This document shows positions 30,778 through 39,913 of a stretch of DNA of 64,000 bases, in pieces (position 1 is the stretch's first letter; every line of letters begins with the position of its first letter). The translations under genes and the position numbers were made by a program. Source of the DNA: JAITVM01 sp031551135 (lineage in GTDB: Bacteria; Bacillota; Clostridia; Lachnospirales; JAITVM01); contig JAVBOA010000005.1 in NCBI GenBank assembly GCA_031551135.1, positions 1-64,000 on the forward strand, in the 5' to 3' direction. Under the pieces are notes generated by a model that saw only the letters and a list, made by a program, of their open reading frames with translations, was not told the origin of the DNA and did not search any database.

Positions 30778-32103
30778 ATGAGTAAGCCGATTGTGGCTGT
30801 AGTTGGCAGACCAAACGTAGGAAAGTCGACTTTATTTAATAAAATCGTTGGCGAAAGGCTTTCGATTGTGGAAGACACGCCCGGAGTAACGCGAGACAGA
30901 GTTTATGCCGACGCGGACTGGGTAGGACATGATTTTACATTAATCGATACGGGCGGACTTGACCCGGATTCGAGCGATGTTATAACAAGACAGATTTTTG
31001 ACCAAGCGCAAATTGCGATAGAAACAGCCGATGTAATTATGTTTGTTGTTGATATAAAAACCGGCGTGACCGATCAGGATTTAAAAGTCGCGAATCTTTT
31101 GCGCCGTGCGCATAAACCGGTTGTGCTTGTTGTAAACAAAATCGATAATATGAAAACAATTCCGCCGGATATTTATGAATTTTATTCATTGGGGCTTGGC
31201 GAGCCTATTCCGATTTCGTCGGGTCAAGGTCTTGGCTTAGGCGATATGCTGGATGAAGTTGTGAAATTTTTCAAGAAAAAATCGGAAGAAGATGCAGACG
31301 AGGGCGTTATAAAAGTTGCGATTATCGGAAAACCGAATGTCGGAAAATCTTCTTTAATAAACAAGATTCTCGGCGAATCCCGTCTGATTGTGTCCGATAT
31401 TCCGGGAACGACCAGAGACGCAATAGATTCTTATGTTGAAAGATTAGGGCATAAATATGTTTTTATCGATACTGCCGGAATGCGCCGTAAATCAAAAGTA
31501 AAGGAAAATATTGAGCGGTATTCATTGATTCGAGCCGTCAGCGCAATTGAGCGTGCGGATGTATGTATTTTAGTTATTTCTGCTGAAGAGGGCGTTACCG
31601 ACCAAGATACGAAAATCGCCGGAATAGCGCATGAACGCGGCAAGGCGGCGATTATAGCCGTGAATAAATGGGATGCGGTTGAAAAAGACGATAAGACGAT
31701 GAATAAATATCTAAAGGATATCGAAAGTGAATTGGCTTATATGCCTTACGCGCCTAAAATCTTTATCTCGGCTTTGACAGGTCAGCGTGTGAGCAATCTT
31801 CTGGAAATGATAAACACCGTTTATGAAAATTCGAATATGCGTATTTCGACGGGTGTTTTAAATGATGTTCTGGTAGAGGCTTTGGCGATGAACGAACCGC
31901 CTAACGATAAAGGCCGTTTTCTAAAAATATATTACGGAACTCAAGCTTCGGTAAAACCGCCGACTTTTGTGCTTTTTGTAAATGATTCGAAACTAATGCA
32001 TTTTTCATATAGAAGATATTTAGAAAATCAAATCAGACTGGCTTTCGGATTTAAGGGAACACCTATTCATTTCATAGTCCGAAACAAGTCGGAAAGGAAG
32101 TAG
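30778..32103 (+). CDS. der: Ribosome biogenesis GTPase Der (EngA)
   Basis: 441 residues with two tandem GTPase domains and a C-terminal KH-like domain. Domain 1: G1 GRPNVGKST, G3 DTGG, G4 NKID. Domain 2 (from about 180): G1 GKPNVGKSS, G3 DTAGM, G4 NKWD. The KH-like part (about 355-441) contains KGRFLKIYYGTQASVKPPTF. It acts in 50S subunit assembly. The start is ATG 30778 behind AGGAGAGGG. It is followed after 4 bases by plsY. Confidence 0.97.
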   Translation: MSKPIVAVVGRPNVGKSTLFNKIVGERLSIVEDTPGVTRDRVYADADWVGHDFTLIDTGGLDPDSSDVITRQIFDQAQIAIETADVIMFVVDIKTGVTDQDLKVANLLRRAHKPVVLVVNKIDNMKTIPPDIYEFYSLGLGEPIPISSGQGLGLGDMLDEVVKFFKKKSEEDADEGVIKVAIIGKPNVGKSSLINKILGESRLIVSDIPGTTRDAIDSYVERLGHKYVFIDTAGMRRKSKVKENIERYSLIRAVSAIERADVCILVISAEEGVTDQDTKIAGIAHERGKAAIIAVNKWDAVEKDDKTMNKYLKDIESELAYMPYAPKIFISALTGQRVSNLLEMINTVYENSNMRISTGVLNDVLVEALAMNEPPNDKGRFLKIYYGTQASVKPPTFVLFVNDSKLMHFSYRRYLENQIRLAFGFKGTPIHFIVRNKSERK

Positions 32104-32107
32104 GCGA

Positions 32108-32743
32108 ATGTTTAGGGTATTTTGTTTGATTATTGGATATTTTATAGGGTGCATCCAATTTCCGTATTTAGTAGGGAAAGTTTTCGGGAAAATAGATATC
32201 CGTGATTATGGAAGCGGAAACGCCGGAACGACGAATGTTGTGCGTACGCTCGGAACAAAATTCGGGCTTTTGGTTTTTGTTTTGGATATTTTAAAAGCTG
32301 TGCTTGCATATTCCGTATGTTCAATTTTATTTGACGGAAGCGGAACTTTCTTTTCTACCGAAAATGCGAATCTTTTGCCGGGTTTGTATGCCGGAATCGG
32401 CACGATAATCGGGCATGATTTTCCTTTTTTTATGCAGTTTAAAGGCGGCAAAGGCTCGGCCTCCGGCTTGGGAACAATACTTTGTACGGATTTAGTAGCG
32501 GCCCTGATATCGTTTTTGGTCGGAATTTTGACCGTAGCTTTCTCTAGATATATTTCTTTGGCTTCACTATTAATTACATTCGTGTTTTTTATTATGCTCT
32601 TGATTTTGAAATACGACATCGAATCCGTTTTAGTTGCGTTTTCGATTTTCGCAATGTCTTGCTATCAGCACAGAGGAAATATCCGGCGGCTTTTGAAAGG
32701 CGAAGAGCGAAAATTTACTTTTAAACCTAAAATAGACAAATAA
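32108..32743 (+). CDS. plsY: Acyl-phosphate:glycerol-3-phosphate acyltransferase
   Basis: 211 residues, about five membrane segments. Motif 1 GSGNAGTTNVVRTLG and motif 2 FKGGKGSASGLG mark the active site facing the cytoplasm. It makes lysophosphatidic acid from acyl-phosphate and glycerol-3-phosphate, the first step of phospholipid synthesis. The neighbouring gpsA supplies the glycerol-3-phosphate. The start is ATG 32108. Confidence 0.96.
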   Translation: MFRVFCLIIGYFIGCIQFPYLVGKVFGKIDIRDYGSGNAGTTNVVRTLGTKFGLLVFVLDILKAVLAYSVCSILFDGSGTFFSTENANLLPGLYAGIGTIIGHDFPFFMQFKGGKGSASGLGTILCTDLVAALISFLVGILTVAFSRYISLASLLITFVFFIMLLILKYDIESVLVAFSIFAMSCYQHRGNIRRLLKGEERKFTFKPKIDK

Positions 32744-32770
32744 ATTTATTTATAACATTGAGGTGCTCAA

Positions 32771-33784
32771 ATGAAAAAACTTTGCGTTATCGGCTCAGGC
32801 TCTTGGGGAACGGCTATGGCCAAAATGCTTTATAACAAGGGTCATAAAGTTTCTGTTTGGTCATATAAAAAAGAAGAAGCTGAAGCGATTAAAAGGGATA
32901 AGGAAAATAAAGAATTTCTTGCCGGAGTTGAAATTCCGAATGAAATTTTAATAACAAATGATATGCAGGAAGCCGTCGGAGGCTGCGAATTTCTTGTTGT
33001 TGCAGTTCCTTCAAAATTTGTACGTTCTACAATTTCGGATTTTCGTCCGTTTATTAATAAAAACCAGATTATTGTAAATCTTGCTAAAGGGTTCGAAGAC
33101 AATACGCTTCTGAGGTTATCTGAGGTAATCGAGGATATTCTGCCCGAAAATAAAATCTGTATTTTATCCGGCCCAAGCCACGCCGAAGAAGTTTCGCGCG
33201 AAATTCCGACGACTGTTGTTGCCGCGGCGAAAGAAATCTCGGTTGCGGAATATGTACAGGATGTTTTTATGACCGAAACTTTTAGGATTTATACAAATAC
33301 GGATGTTATAGGCGTAGAGCTTGGCGGGGCGTTAAAAAACGTAATTGCATTGGCCGCCGGAATTTGTGACGGAATGGGCTACGGCGATAATACAAAAGCG
33401 GCGCTCATGACGCGCGGACTTACAGAAATCGCCCGTCTCGGTGTGAAAATGGGCGCTGATAAATATACATTTAACGGACTTACGGGAATCGGAGATTTAA
33501 TTGTTACCTGTACATCTATGCACAGCCGTAACCGCCGCGCGGGAATTTTGATCGGGCAAGGGAAGTCTTTGAACGAAGCTCTCGAAGAAGTGCATATGGT
33601 TGTGGAAGGCGTTTTGAACGCAAAAGCCGCATACAGCTTAGCAAAAAAATACAATGTTAATACTCCGATTATCAATCAGGTTTATCTTGCACTTTTTGAG
33701 GGTAAAAATCCGCATGATGCCGTGTATGATTTAATGACACGTGATAAAAAAACTGAACATGAACGTGAAGATACAAGTGTATAA
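32771..33784 (+). CDS. gpsA: NAD(P)-dependent glycerol-3-phosphate dehydrogenase
   Basis: 337 residues. The N-terminal Rossmann motif is VIGSGSWGTAMA; ILSGPSHAEEVSREIPT and the catalytic Lys segment ELGGALKNVIALAAGICDGMGYGDNTKAALMTRGL are complete. It reduces dihydroxyacetone phosphate to glycerol-3-phosphate for phospholipid synthesis; the dhaKLM product is the same triose phosphate. The start is ATG 32771 behind GAGGTGC. It is the last gene of the rnhB operon. Confidence 0.96.
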   Translation: MKKLCVIGSGSWGTAMAKMLYNKGHKVSVWSYKKEEAEAIKRDKENKEFLAGVEIPNEILITNDMQEAVGGCEFLVVAVPSKFVRSTISDFRPFINKNQIIVNLAKGFEDNTLLRLSEVIEDILPENKICILSGPSHAEEVSREIPTTVVAAAKEISVAEYVQDVFMTETFRIYTNTDVIGVELGGALKNVIALAAGICDGMGYGDNTKAALMTRGLTEIARLGVKMGADKYTFNGLTGIGDLIVTCTSMHSRNRRAGILIGQGKSLNEALEEVHMVVEGVLNAKAAYSLAKKYNVNTPIINQVYLALFEGKNPHDAVYDLMTRDKKTEHEREDTSV

Positions 33785-33830
33785 AATATTATCGGCTTTC
33801 AGCCCAATCTGATTTTTCGGAAAATCGATA

Positions 33831-33860
33831 AAAAAAACGGCGCAATCGCGCCGTTTTTTT
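33831..33860. terminator. Bidirectional terminator between gpsA and the lipoprotein gene
   Basis: A 6-bp GC stem CGGCGC-AATC-GCGCCG (33838-33853) flanked by A7 on the left and T8 on the right. It can end transcription from both strands at this convergent junction. The lipoprotein stop codon touches its right edge. Confidence 0.88.
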
Positions 33861-34363
33861 TAAGCATTATTTGTGATTTTAAAAATCAAAAATCCGTTCT
33901 CATAAATCTGGTCATCTTGCTCCGTAAAAGAATTATTTTCTTTTTTAAATTCTTTGTAATAATTTGAATCACCGTTTAGAATTTTACATGTCAACGAATC
34001 TTTTGATAAAAAAATTGCGTTGCCCTCGTCTCCGTTGGAGTCATCCAAAGAATATCCATCCACTATCAAGCTTTGAATATATTCATTAATCAGCTCGGCT
34101 CTGGAAGAATCAGCTTCGGTCAAAGAAATCGGGATTGCAAACTCGAGTACATTTGCGTTATCTTGTAAAACTTTAACTTGAGCGATATCGACTTTCAGCT
34201 TTTTAACTGCATTCGGGACTGTCGGAAAGTTAGCGTATGATGTGGCTGAAAAATCTTCTTTTTTAGCCTGTGTTTTTTCTGTCGAGTTTTGATTCGAGTT
34301 TCCTTCTGCGTTGCACCCGACCAAAGCGAATGACAACACAAGACAAATCATAAAGTATTTCAT
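33860..34363 (-). CDS. Uncharacterised lipoprotein
   Basis: 167 residues. The signal ends in the lipobox ALVGC (Cys17), followed by a Ser/Asn/Lys-rich linker (residues 18-45) and a small globular domain with VKKLKVDIAQVKVLQDNANVLEFAIPISLTEADSSRAELINEYI. I do not recognise a family. The start is ATG 34363 behind a GGGGAT site. It stands alone between two terminators. Confidence 0.75.
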   Translation of the reverse strand: MKYFMICLVLSFALVGCNAEGNSNQNSTEKTQAKKEDFSATSYANFPTVPNAVKKLKVDIAQVKVLQDNANVLEFAIPISLTEADSSRAELINEYIQSLIVDGYSLDDSNGDEGNAIFLSKDSLTCKILNGDSNYYKEFKKENNSFTEQDDQIYENGFLIFKITNNA

Positions 34364-34521
34364 ATCTATCCCCTTTTTATTTGAATCTACGGCTATTTCT
34401 TTCTACTTATCAAAATCGCTAGTATCAAAATCGTCAGTATAAAAATTATGTTATACAAATATTATATAAATAAAAAATCTCATAACTATTACAATATTTC
34501 TAAAAAATTGAAAAATAAAAA

Positions 34522-34544
34522 AGCTCACAAAAGAACTGTGAGCT
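34522..34544 (-). terminator. Terminator of spoVG
   Basis: An 8-bp stem AGCTCACA/TGTGAGCT with a 7-base loop, followed on the - strand by TTTTTATTTTTC. Confidence 0.85.
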
Positions 34545-34560
34545 CAGATAAAAATCAGTA

Positions 34561-34866
34561 TTATGATTCTGCTACCATGTCAAAACCTTCTGTAGCCTCC
34601 CCATCATCGGATACTAAAGCTGACTGGTATTTTTCTAAAACGGCGGTTTGAATTTTCTCTCTCGTTCCAGAATTGATTGGATGTGCAATATCTCTAAACT
34701 CCCCATCTAGAGTCTTGCGGCTAGGCATTGCAATGAAAAGACCGGAATCACCCTCGATAACTTTAATGTCATGAATGACAAATTCGTTATCAAAAGTAAC
34801 AGAAACTACGGCTTTCATTTTGCCTTCTTTACTTACTTTTCTAACGCGAACGTCAGTGATCTCCAT
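34561..34866 (-). CDS. spoVG: SpoVG, septation/RNA-binding regulator
   Basis: 101 residues. The family is clear from MEITDVRVRKV, AVVSVTFDNEFVIHDIKVIEG, GLFIAMPSRK and FRDIAHPINSGTREKIQ. SpoVG is a small nucleic-acid-binding dimer that affects sporulation septation, cell-wall and virulence genes in Firmicutes. The C-terminal 18 residues are acidic. The start is ATG 34866 behind GAGGGG. It has its own promoter and terminator. Confidence 0.96.
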   Translation of the reverse strand: MEITDVRVRKVSKEGKMKAVVSVTFDNEFVIHDIKVIEGDSGLFIAMPSRKTLDGEFRDIAHPINSGTREKIQTAVLEKYQSALVSDDGEATEGFDMVAES

Positions 34867-34910
34867 TAGAATTCCCCTCTCTTGTTTGTATCATGAAGTA
34901 CAAAGTAGAT

Positions 34911-34972
34911 ATTCCGAACTGAAAAAAATTCGGAACTACATATATTATACTAAAAAAACGATAAAATATCAA
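34911..34972 (-). promoter_or_regulatory. spoVG promoter and leader hairpin
   Basis: On the - strand: -35 TTGATA (34967-34972), 17-base spacer, -10 TATAAT (34944-34949), a sigma-A pattern. In Bacillus spoVG is a sigma-H gene. The leader contains an inverted repeat AGTTCCGAA/TTCGGAA (about 34911-34936) ahead of the ribosome site. Confidence 0.65.
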
Positions 34973-34999
34973 TATACGCTGCCAAACTTAACAATATAT

Positions 35000-36109
35000 T
35001 TATAAAGCGTCGTTTTTTGTAATCATAATAGGTTTTTCGGGGTCTCCTATGATAGTTTTGTTATCCGGCAAAATAACTTCTTTATCAAAAATAGCATTTT
35101 CGATAACGCAGTTTTTACCAATAAAAACGCCTTCCATAAGGATACAATTTTTTATTTTTGAATTTTCGCCGGTAACGACACGGCGGAATAATACAGAATG
35201 CTCCACGTAGCCGTTTAATATTGAGCCGGAGCCGACGAGCGTATCAATCGTAACGGCGGTGTGGTTATATTTTGCAGGCGGCTGGTCTTTCGGTTTCGTC
35301 GAAATATACGGAAATTCTTTCGTAAATTTATAGCGTATATCGCGGTTCAGAAAGTCCATATTTGCGTCAAAATAAGATTTAGCGCTGTTTATACTGCGCC
35401 AATATCCGTCAAATTGGCAGCCGTAAATTCTGATTTTTTTGCGGTAACGGATAATAATATCCTTTACAAAGTCGTAGCGGGATTCAGGCAAAACGGCTTC
35501 AATCATTTTTATTAAAAGCGTACGGCTGATAATATAAATTCCGAGGCTGATAATCGAAGAATTCGGCTCTACCGGTTTTTCTTCAAAATCAACAATACGC
35601 CCGTCCTCGTCCAAATCCATAACGCCGTAATGACGAACATCCTCGCCGTTTAAATCTTTGCAGGCAATAGTTATGTCTGCTTCTTTTTCAATATGATAAT
35701 CTATTAATTTATTATAATCCATTTTATAAACGCAATCGCCAGACGCAATTACCACGTAAGGCTCATTTGAGCGTTTTAAAAACGAAATATTCTGATATAT
35801 CGAATCCGCCGTTCCTCTGAACCAAAAAGAGTTATCGTTGCTCAAAAACGGCGTAAAAACAAAGAGTCCGCCTTGTTTTCGTCCAAAGTCCCACCATTTT
35901 GAAGATGACAAATGGTCATGCAAAGACCTTGAATTATATTGTGTTATTACGGCAACTTTTCTGATTCCCGAATTAGTCATATTGCTCAGCGGGAAATCTA
36001 TAGTGCGGTAACAGCTTCCGATAGGCATTGCGGAGGTTGCGCGCGATGATGTAAGCTGACCAAGCCTGTCACTATTTCCGCCGGCTAAAATTATACCTAT
36101 AGCTCTCAT
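35000..36109 (-). CDS. glgD: Glucose-1-phosphate adenylyltransferase subunit GlgD
   Basis: 369 residues. It has the nucleotidyltransferase fold (IGIILAGGNSDRLGQLTSSRATSAMPIGSCYRTIDFPLSNMTNSG) and a C-terminal left-handed beta helix. GlgD is the non-catalytic partner in Firmicutes: the typical GGxGxRL-x-P-L loop with its Lys/Arg is altered (GGNSDRLGQL). Its ATG overlaps the glgC stop by 4 bases, so the two are coupled. It modulates the activity of GlgC. Confidence 0.94.
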   Translation of the reverse strand: MRAIGIILAGGNSDRLGQLTSSRATSAMPIGSCYRTIDFPLSNMTNSGIRKVAVITQYNSRSLHDHLSSSKWWDFGRKQGGLFVFTPFLSNDNSFWFRGTADSIYQNISFLKRSNEPYVVIASGDCVYKMDYNKLIDYHIEKEADITIACKDLNGEDVRHYGVMDLDEDGRIVDFEEKPVEPNSSIISLGIYIISRTLLIKMIEAVLPESRYDFVKDIIIRYRKKIRIYGCQFDGYWRSINSAKSYFDANMDFLNRDIRYKFTKEFPYISTKPKDQPPAKYNHTAVTIDTLVGSGSILNGYVEHSVLFRRVVTGENSKIKNCILMEGVFIGKNCVIENAIFDKEVILPDNKTIIGDPEKPIMITKNDAL

Positions 36110-37383
36110 AAAATCACCTCTTGGCTAATAATAGATTTGCCGCTTGGCAATTGTTTGTCAGGATAATTGCTGATATCGGTTTCGCCCCAAATAGCGCAAT
36201 TTTTTCCGATCACGACATTTGGCGGAATAACGCTGTTCGAGCCAATGACAGTAATTCCGGTATCGTAAATTTTCGGATAATCTTCGTTCGGAATATCTTC
36301 GCCTTCGCCGATTACGGTGTTTTCGCCGATTTTAGTGCCTTCGTCAATTATAGAGCGTTCAATGCGCACGCCTTTGCCGATTACGCAATTCTCCATAATA
36401 ATCGAGTCTTTTACAAAAGCTCCTTCATCAATAAAAACTTCCGGTCCCAAAACAGAATTATATACTTTTCCATAAACCTCACAGCCTTCGGATAAAAGGC
36501 TTGTACTAATTTCAGCGGTGCGAGAGGTGTAAACAGGAGGCTGATGTTCGGAATTTGTGTATATCTGCCAAAAATCCTCGTATAAATTAAAATCAGGCAA
36601 GGTTTTTATAAGCTCCATATTTGCGGCCCAATAAGATTCAATAGTTCCAACGTCTTTCCAATACGCATTAAATTTATAAGCGTACAGCTTGAGGCCTTTA
36701 TCAAGCATAAGCGGAATGATGTGTTTTCCAAAATCCGAATCTTGATGAATGCGGCTGTCCTCGATGAGAGCTTTTCTTAAAGACGACCAGTTAAAGATAT
36801 AAATTCCCATAGAGGCCAAATTTGACTTTGGATTTTCAGGTTTTTCCTCAAATTCATAAATTGTTCCATCTTCGTTCGCGTTCATGATTCCAAAACGTGA
36901 AGCCTCTTCCAAAGGAACTTCCAAAACGGCGATAGTTACATCGCAATTTTTCTTTTTATGCTCTGCCAGCATAAGCGAATAATCCATTTTGTAAATATGG
37001 TCGCCGGATAAAATAAGTACATACTCAGGATTGTATGAGTCTAAATAATCTATGTTTTGATAGATTGCATTGGCCGTGCCGGAATACCATTCGCCGGAAT
37101 TTCCTTTGACATGCGGCGCCAAAACCGTAACGCCGCCGCTTTTTCTGTCCAAATCCCAAGGAATGCCTATGCCGATATGCCTGTTTAAAGAAAGCGGCTG
37201 ATATTGTGTTAAAACTCCGACTGTATCAATACCGGAGATTATACAATTGCTCATGGCAAAATCGATTATTTTATATTTACCGCCGAATGCAACAGCAGGT
37301 TTAGCGTTATTGTTTGTCAATATTCCTAATCTGCTGCCTTGCCCTCCGGCAAGTAATAATGCCAGTATTTCTTTTTTTTGCAT
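36106..37383 (-). CDS. glgC: Glucose-1-phosphate adenylyltransferase catalytic subunit GlgC
   Basis: 425 residues. The catalytic loop is LLAGGQGSRLGILTNNNAKPAVAFGGKYKIIDFAMSNC; the glucose-1-phosphate site is in FEEKPENPKS and the C-terminal part is a beta helix with hexapeptide repeats. It makes ADP-glucose for glycogen synthesis. The start is ATG 37383 behind AGGAGG; an upstream in-frame start includes that site and is rejected. glgA, glgB and glgP are not in the window. Confidence 0.95.
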   Translation of the reverse strand: MQKKEILALLLAGGQGSRLGILTNNNAKPAVAFGGKYKIIDFAMSNCIISGIDTVGVLTQYQPLSLNRHIGIGIPWDLDRKSGGVTVLAPHVKGNSGEWYSGTANAIYQNIDYLDSYNPEYVLILSGDHIYKMDYSLMLAEHKKKNCDVTIAVLEVPLEEASRFGIMNANEDGTIYEFEEKPENPKSNLASMGIYIFNWSSLRKALIEDSRIHQDSDFGKHIIPLMLDKGLKLYAYKFNAYWKDVGTIESYWAANMELIKTLPDFNLYEDFWQIYTNSEHQPPVYTSRTAEISTSLLSEGCEVYGKVYNSVLGPEVFIDEGAFVKDSIIMENCVIGKGVRIERSIIDEGTKIGENTVIGEGEDIPNEDYPKIYDTGITVIGSNSVIPPNVVIGKNCAIWGETDISNYPDKQLPSGKSIISQEVIL

Positions 37384-37599
37384 AAATCTACCTCCTAACA
37401 AGCTATGCGTGTAACGCAAAATTATATAGCTATTCCAAAAACATTGGTGATTGTAATAAAGAAGAGTTAAGGTTAATTTATACCCAAGTTTTCGAAAAAT
37501 ACTACAAAAATAATAAATAGAATACTATTATATTCGATTTTGGAAATAATATGAATATAATTTATGAATTAATTGTCTTCCGTATAAAAATTTGGACAA
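37384..37599. other. glgC upstream region
   Basis: 216 AT-rich bases. CCAA-TGTTT-TTGG near 37440 and TATAAT near 37424 (both read on the - strand) may belong to the glgC promoter, but no good -35 is at the right distance. No gene is seen. Confidence 0.4.
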
Positions 37600-37691
37600 T
37601 ATAGCGGTTTGATTTTTTACCGACTTTTTATTTTGAATGCAGATAAAAAGAATCAAACCGCAAAGTAATCTGTATAAAGTAAAATGCTATA
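37600..37691. repeat. Hairpin-forming repeat element, copy 2
   Basis: 92 bases sharing the first 20 bases TATAGCGGTTTGATTTTTTA, the internal AATCAAACCGCA and the end AAAATGCTATA with copy 1 at 25741-25845; the segment between the two arms is different. Outside, GGACAA on the left pairs with TTGTCC on the right, again keeping a closed stem but with another sequence than in copy 1. It lies between the divergent glgC and murC genes. Confidence 0.7.
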
Positions 37692-38101
37692 TTTTATTGT
37701 CCATAAAATACGAGATTGACCTATATTAAGATAATAATAGCACTTATAATATATTATTACAATAGAAACTAGGTAACATCAAGGGTATATGTAACGTTTT
37801 ATATTGTTTAACAGGATGATAGAAATTCCATAGGAATATATTTATAATTATTAATATAATAATTGTTAATTGATATACAAACTATATAAAATTTACCGCA
37901 ATGTTGTGATAGAGAGACAGCGTAAATTCTATTAATCAAATCTCCGGTTTTTTTCATGTTCTTGAATTTTTTTGGATTTATCAGTGAAATATTTTAAAAA
38001 ATATTCAATATAATCAAATATTCATATATAATGGTATATAATACTATTTAGACTTTGCTAGAAATATATTCGGGGAATCTTATTAGAATAGAGGGATTTA
38101 T
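37692..38101. other. murC upstream region
   Basis: 410 bases, strongly AT-rich, with several TATAAT-like words (for example near 38029 and 38037) that may serve murC. I see no gene and no clear riboswitch. Confidence 0.4.
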
Positions 38102-39505
38102 TTGAAAAAGGACTTTTTTGACGGAATACACAAAATTCATTTTATCGGCATCGGCGGAGTCAGCATGAGCGGCATAGCGGAGATTTTACATACCAATAAT
38201 TTTTTGGTACAGGGTTCGGACCGCTCTAATTCCAAGCTGACGGAGCATTTGGAGAATATCGGCGTAAAGATTTTTTTGGGACACAACGGCGAAAATATTT
38301 CGGATGATATTGACCTGATTGTTTATACTGTGGCGGTCAAGGAGGATAATCCGGAGCTTGTTGCCGCAAGAGAGAAAAATATAAAAATTGTTGACAGGGC
38401 TTTTATTTTGGGTGAGATTATGAAATCTTACAAGCATCCTATCTGTGTGTCCGGAATACATGGAAAAACCACCACCACTTCTATGATTTCTCAAGTCCTC
38501 TTGGATGGAAATTATGACCCCACAATTTCTGTAGGCGGATATTTTAAATCAATCAACGGAAATTTTCGAATCGGTTCCGAGGATTTTTTTGTAGTTGAAT
38601 CGTGCGAGTATTTTGACAGCTTTTTGAAATTTTATCCTTATATTGGCATTATATTAAATATAGAAGAAGACCATTTGGATTATTTTAAAGATTTAAATCA
38701 AATAGAAGATTCGTTTAATAAATTTGCGAAACTTGTGGATAAAGACGGCGCAATTGTTATTAACAATAATATAGAAAATATTGAGAAAATAATTTCCGGA
38801 GCATCTGCGAAGATTGTAACATTTGGTAATGAAAATGCCGATTACAATTATGAGAACCTTGTTTATAACGAATTGGGATTCGCCGAATTCGATGTTTTAT
38901 ATAAAAATGAAATAAAGGCGCATATTCAGCTTTCGGTGCCAGGATTTCACAATGTTTTGAATGCTTTGGCGGTTTATGCCGCTTCGGATTTTTTGAATAT
39001 TTCTACTGATGTGATTAAAGGCGGGATTAAAAATTTTACCGGGACAGACCGACGCTTCCAATTAAAGGGCCATTTTAACGGGATGAAGGTTGTGGATGAT
39101 TATGCACATCATCCAACCGAAATAGCAACGACTTTAAACGGTGCAAAAAAATTGGATTACAATAAATTATATTTAGTTTTCCAACCGCATACTTATACAA
39201 GAACAAAACTTTTGTTCAACGATTTTGTAAATGCTTTCGACGATGCCGATAAAATAATAATTTTGGATATATATGCCGCCCGCGAAAAGGATTTAAAAGA
39301 AATTCATTCGAAGGATTTAGTGGAAGCACTTGTCAAAAAAGGCAAGGATGCAATTTATATAGAAAATTTTGATTTATGCGTAAAATATTTGTACAATATT
39401 TGTATCCCCAATGACCTGTTGATAACTATGGGTGCGGGAGATGTGTATTTAGTGGGTGAAAAATTATTGTCAACGGATTTATCCACACTTTCCACAAATT
39501 TTTAG
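38102..39505 (+). CDS. murC: UDP-N-acetylmuramate-L-alanine ligase
   Basis: 467 residues. The N-terminal UDP-binding motif is FIGIGGVSMSGIAEIL, the ATP loop is GIHGKTTTTSMI (about 120), and VVDDYAHHPTEI and FQPHTYTRT are the Mur-ligase C-terminal marks. It adds L-Ala in the first amino-acid step of peptidoglycan peptide synthesis in the cytoplasm. The start is TTG 38102 behind GAGGGA. The last codons contain a consensus DnaA box. Confidence 0.95.
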   Translation: MKKDFFDGIHKIHFIGIGGVSMSGIAEILHTNNFLVQGSDRSNSKLTEHLENIGVKIFLGHNGENISDDIDLIVYTVAVKEDNPELVAAREKNIKIVDRAFILGEIMKSYKHPICVSGIHGKTTTTSMISQVLLDGNYDPTISVGGYFKSINGNFRIGSEDFFVVESCEYFDSFLKFYPYIGIILNIEEDHLDYFKDLNQIEDSFNKFAKLVDKDGAIVINNNIENIEKIISGASAKIVTFGNENADYNYENLVYNELGFAEFDVLYKNEIKAHIQLSVPGFHNVLNALAVYAASDFLNISTDVIKGGIKNFTGTDRRFQLKGHFNGMKVVDDYAHHPTEIATTLNGAKKLDYNKLYLVFQPHTYTRTKLLFNDFVNAFDDADKIIILDIYAAREKDLKEIHSKDLVEALVKKGKDAIYIENFDLCVKYLYNICIPNDLLITMGAGDVYLVGEKLLSTDLSTLSTNF

Positions 39506-39731
39506 TTTTTAAAAAAATTATTTGTGCACAGAAAATTTTATAATTTTAGTGAATTATGTAGCCTATCGAATAACGGATTCATAGGCTTTTTTAATTTATA
39601 TTTTGCGACAAAAAAATTATTTTTGTTATACTTAATGTATTGTAATTCGTTTTTTTTCGATTGATTTATATTAATTTCACAAAAATATTACAAATTAGTT
39701 ATCAACAGAGTTATCCACACGCTGGGGATAA
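39479..39731. promoter_or_regulatory. Cluster of DnaA-box-like sites upstream of the helicase-loader operon
   Basis: Consensus TTATCCACA occurs at 39479-39487 (end of murC) and 39711-39719; TTATCAACA at 39699-39707 and TTATCCCCA on the - strand at 39723-39731 are one-mismatch versions. The last three sit within 33 bases. They lie 180 bases before dnaD. They could let DnaA regulate the loader genes or act as a DnaA reservoir. The rest of the 408-base gap is AT-rich and holds no gene. Confidence 0.6.
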
Positions 39732-39913
39732 CTTTAAATATTTTTTCACTGTAATTTTTTTGACTCATTTGATATACTATATTTAGAGTATAAGAATCGG
39801 AATTAAGAAATTAAAGAAATACTTTATAAAAGAGCGGATTTCGGGCGTTCTGCCTGAATGTACATGAATACATACTTTATTTCGTAAGGAATTTTTGTTT
39901 TGGAGGTTATCAT

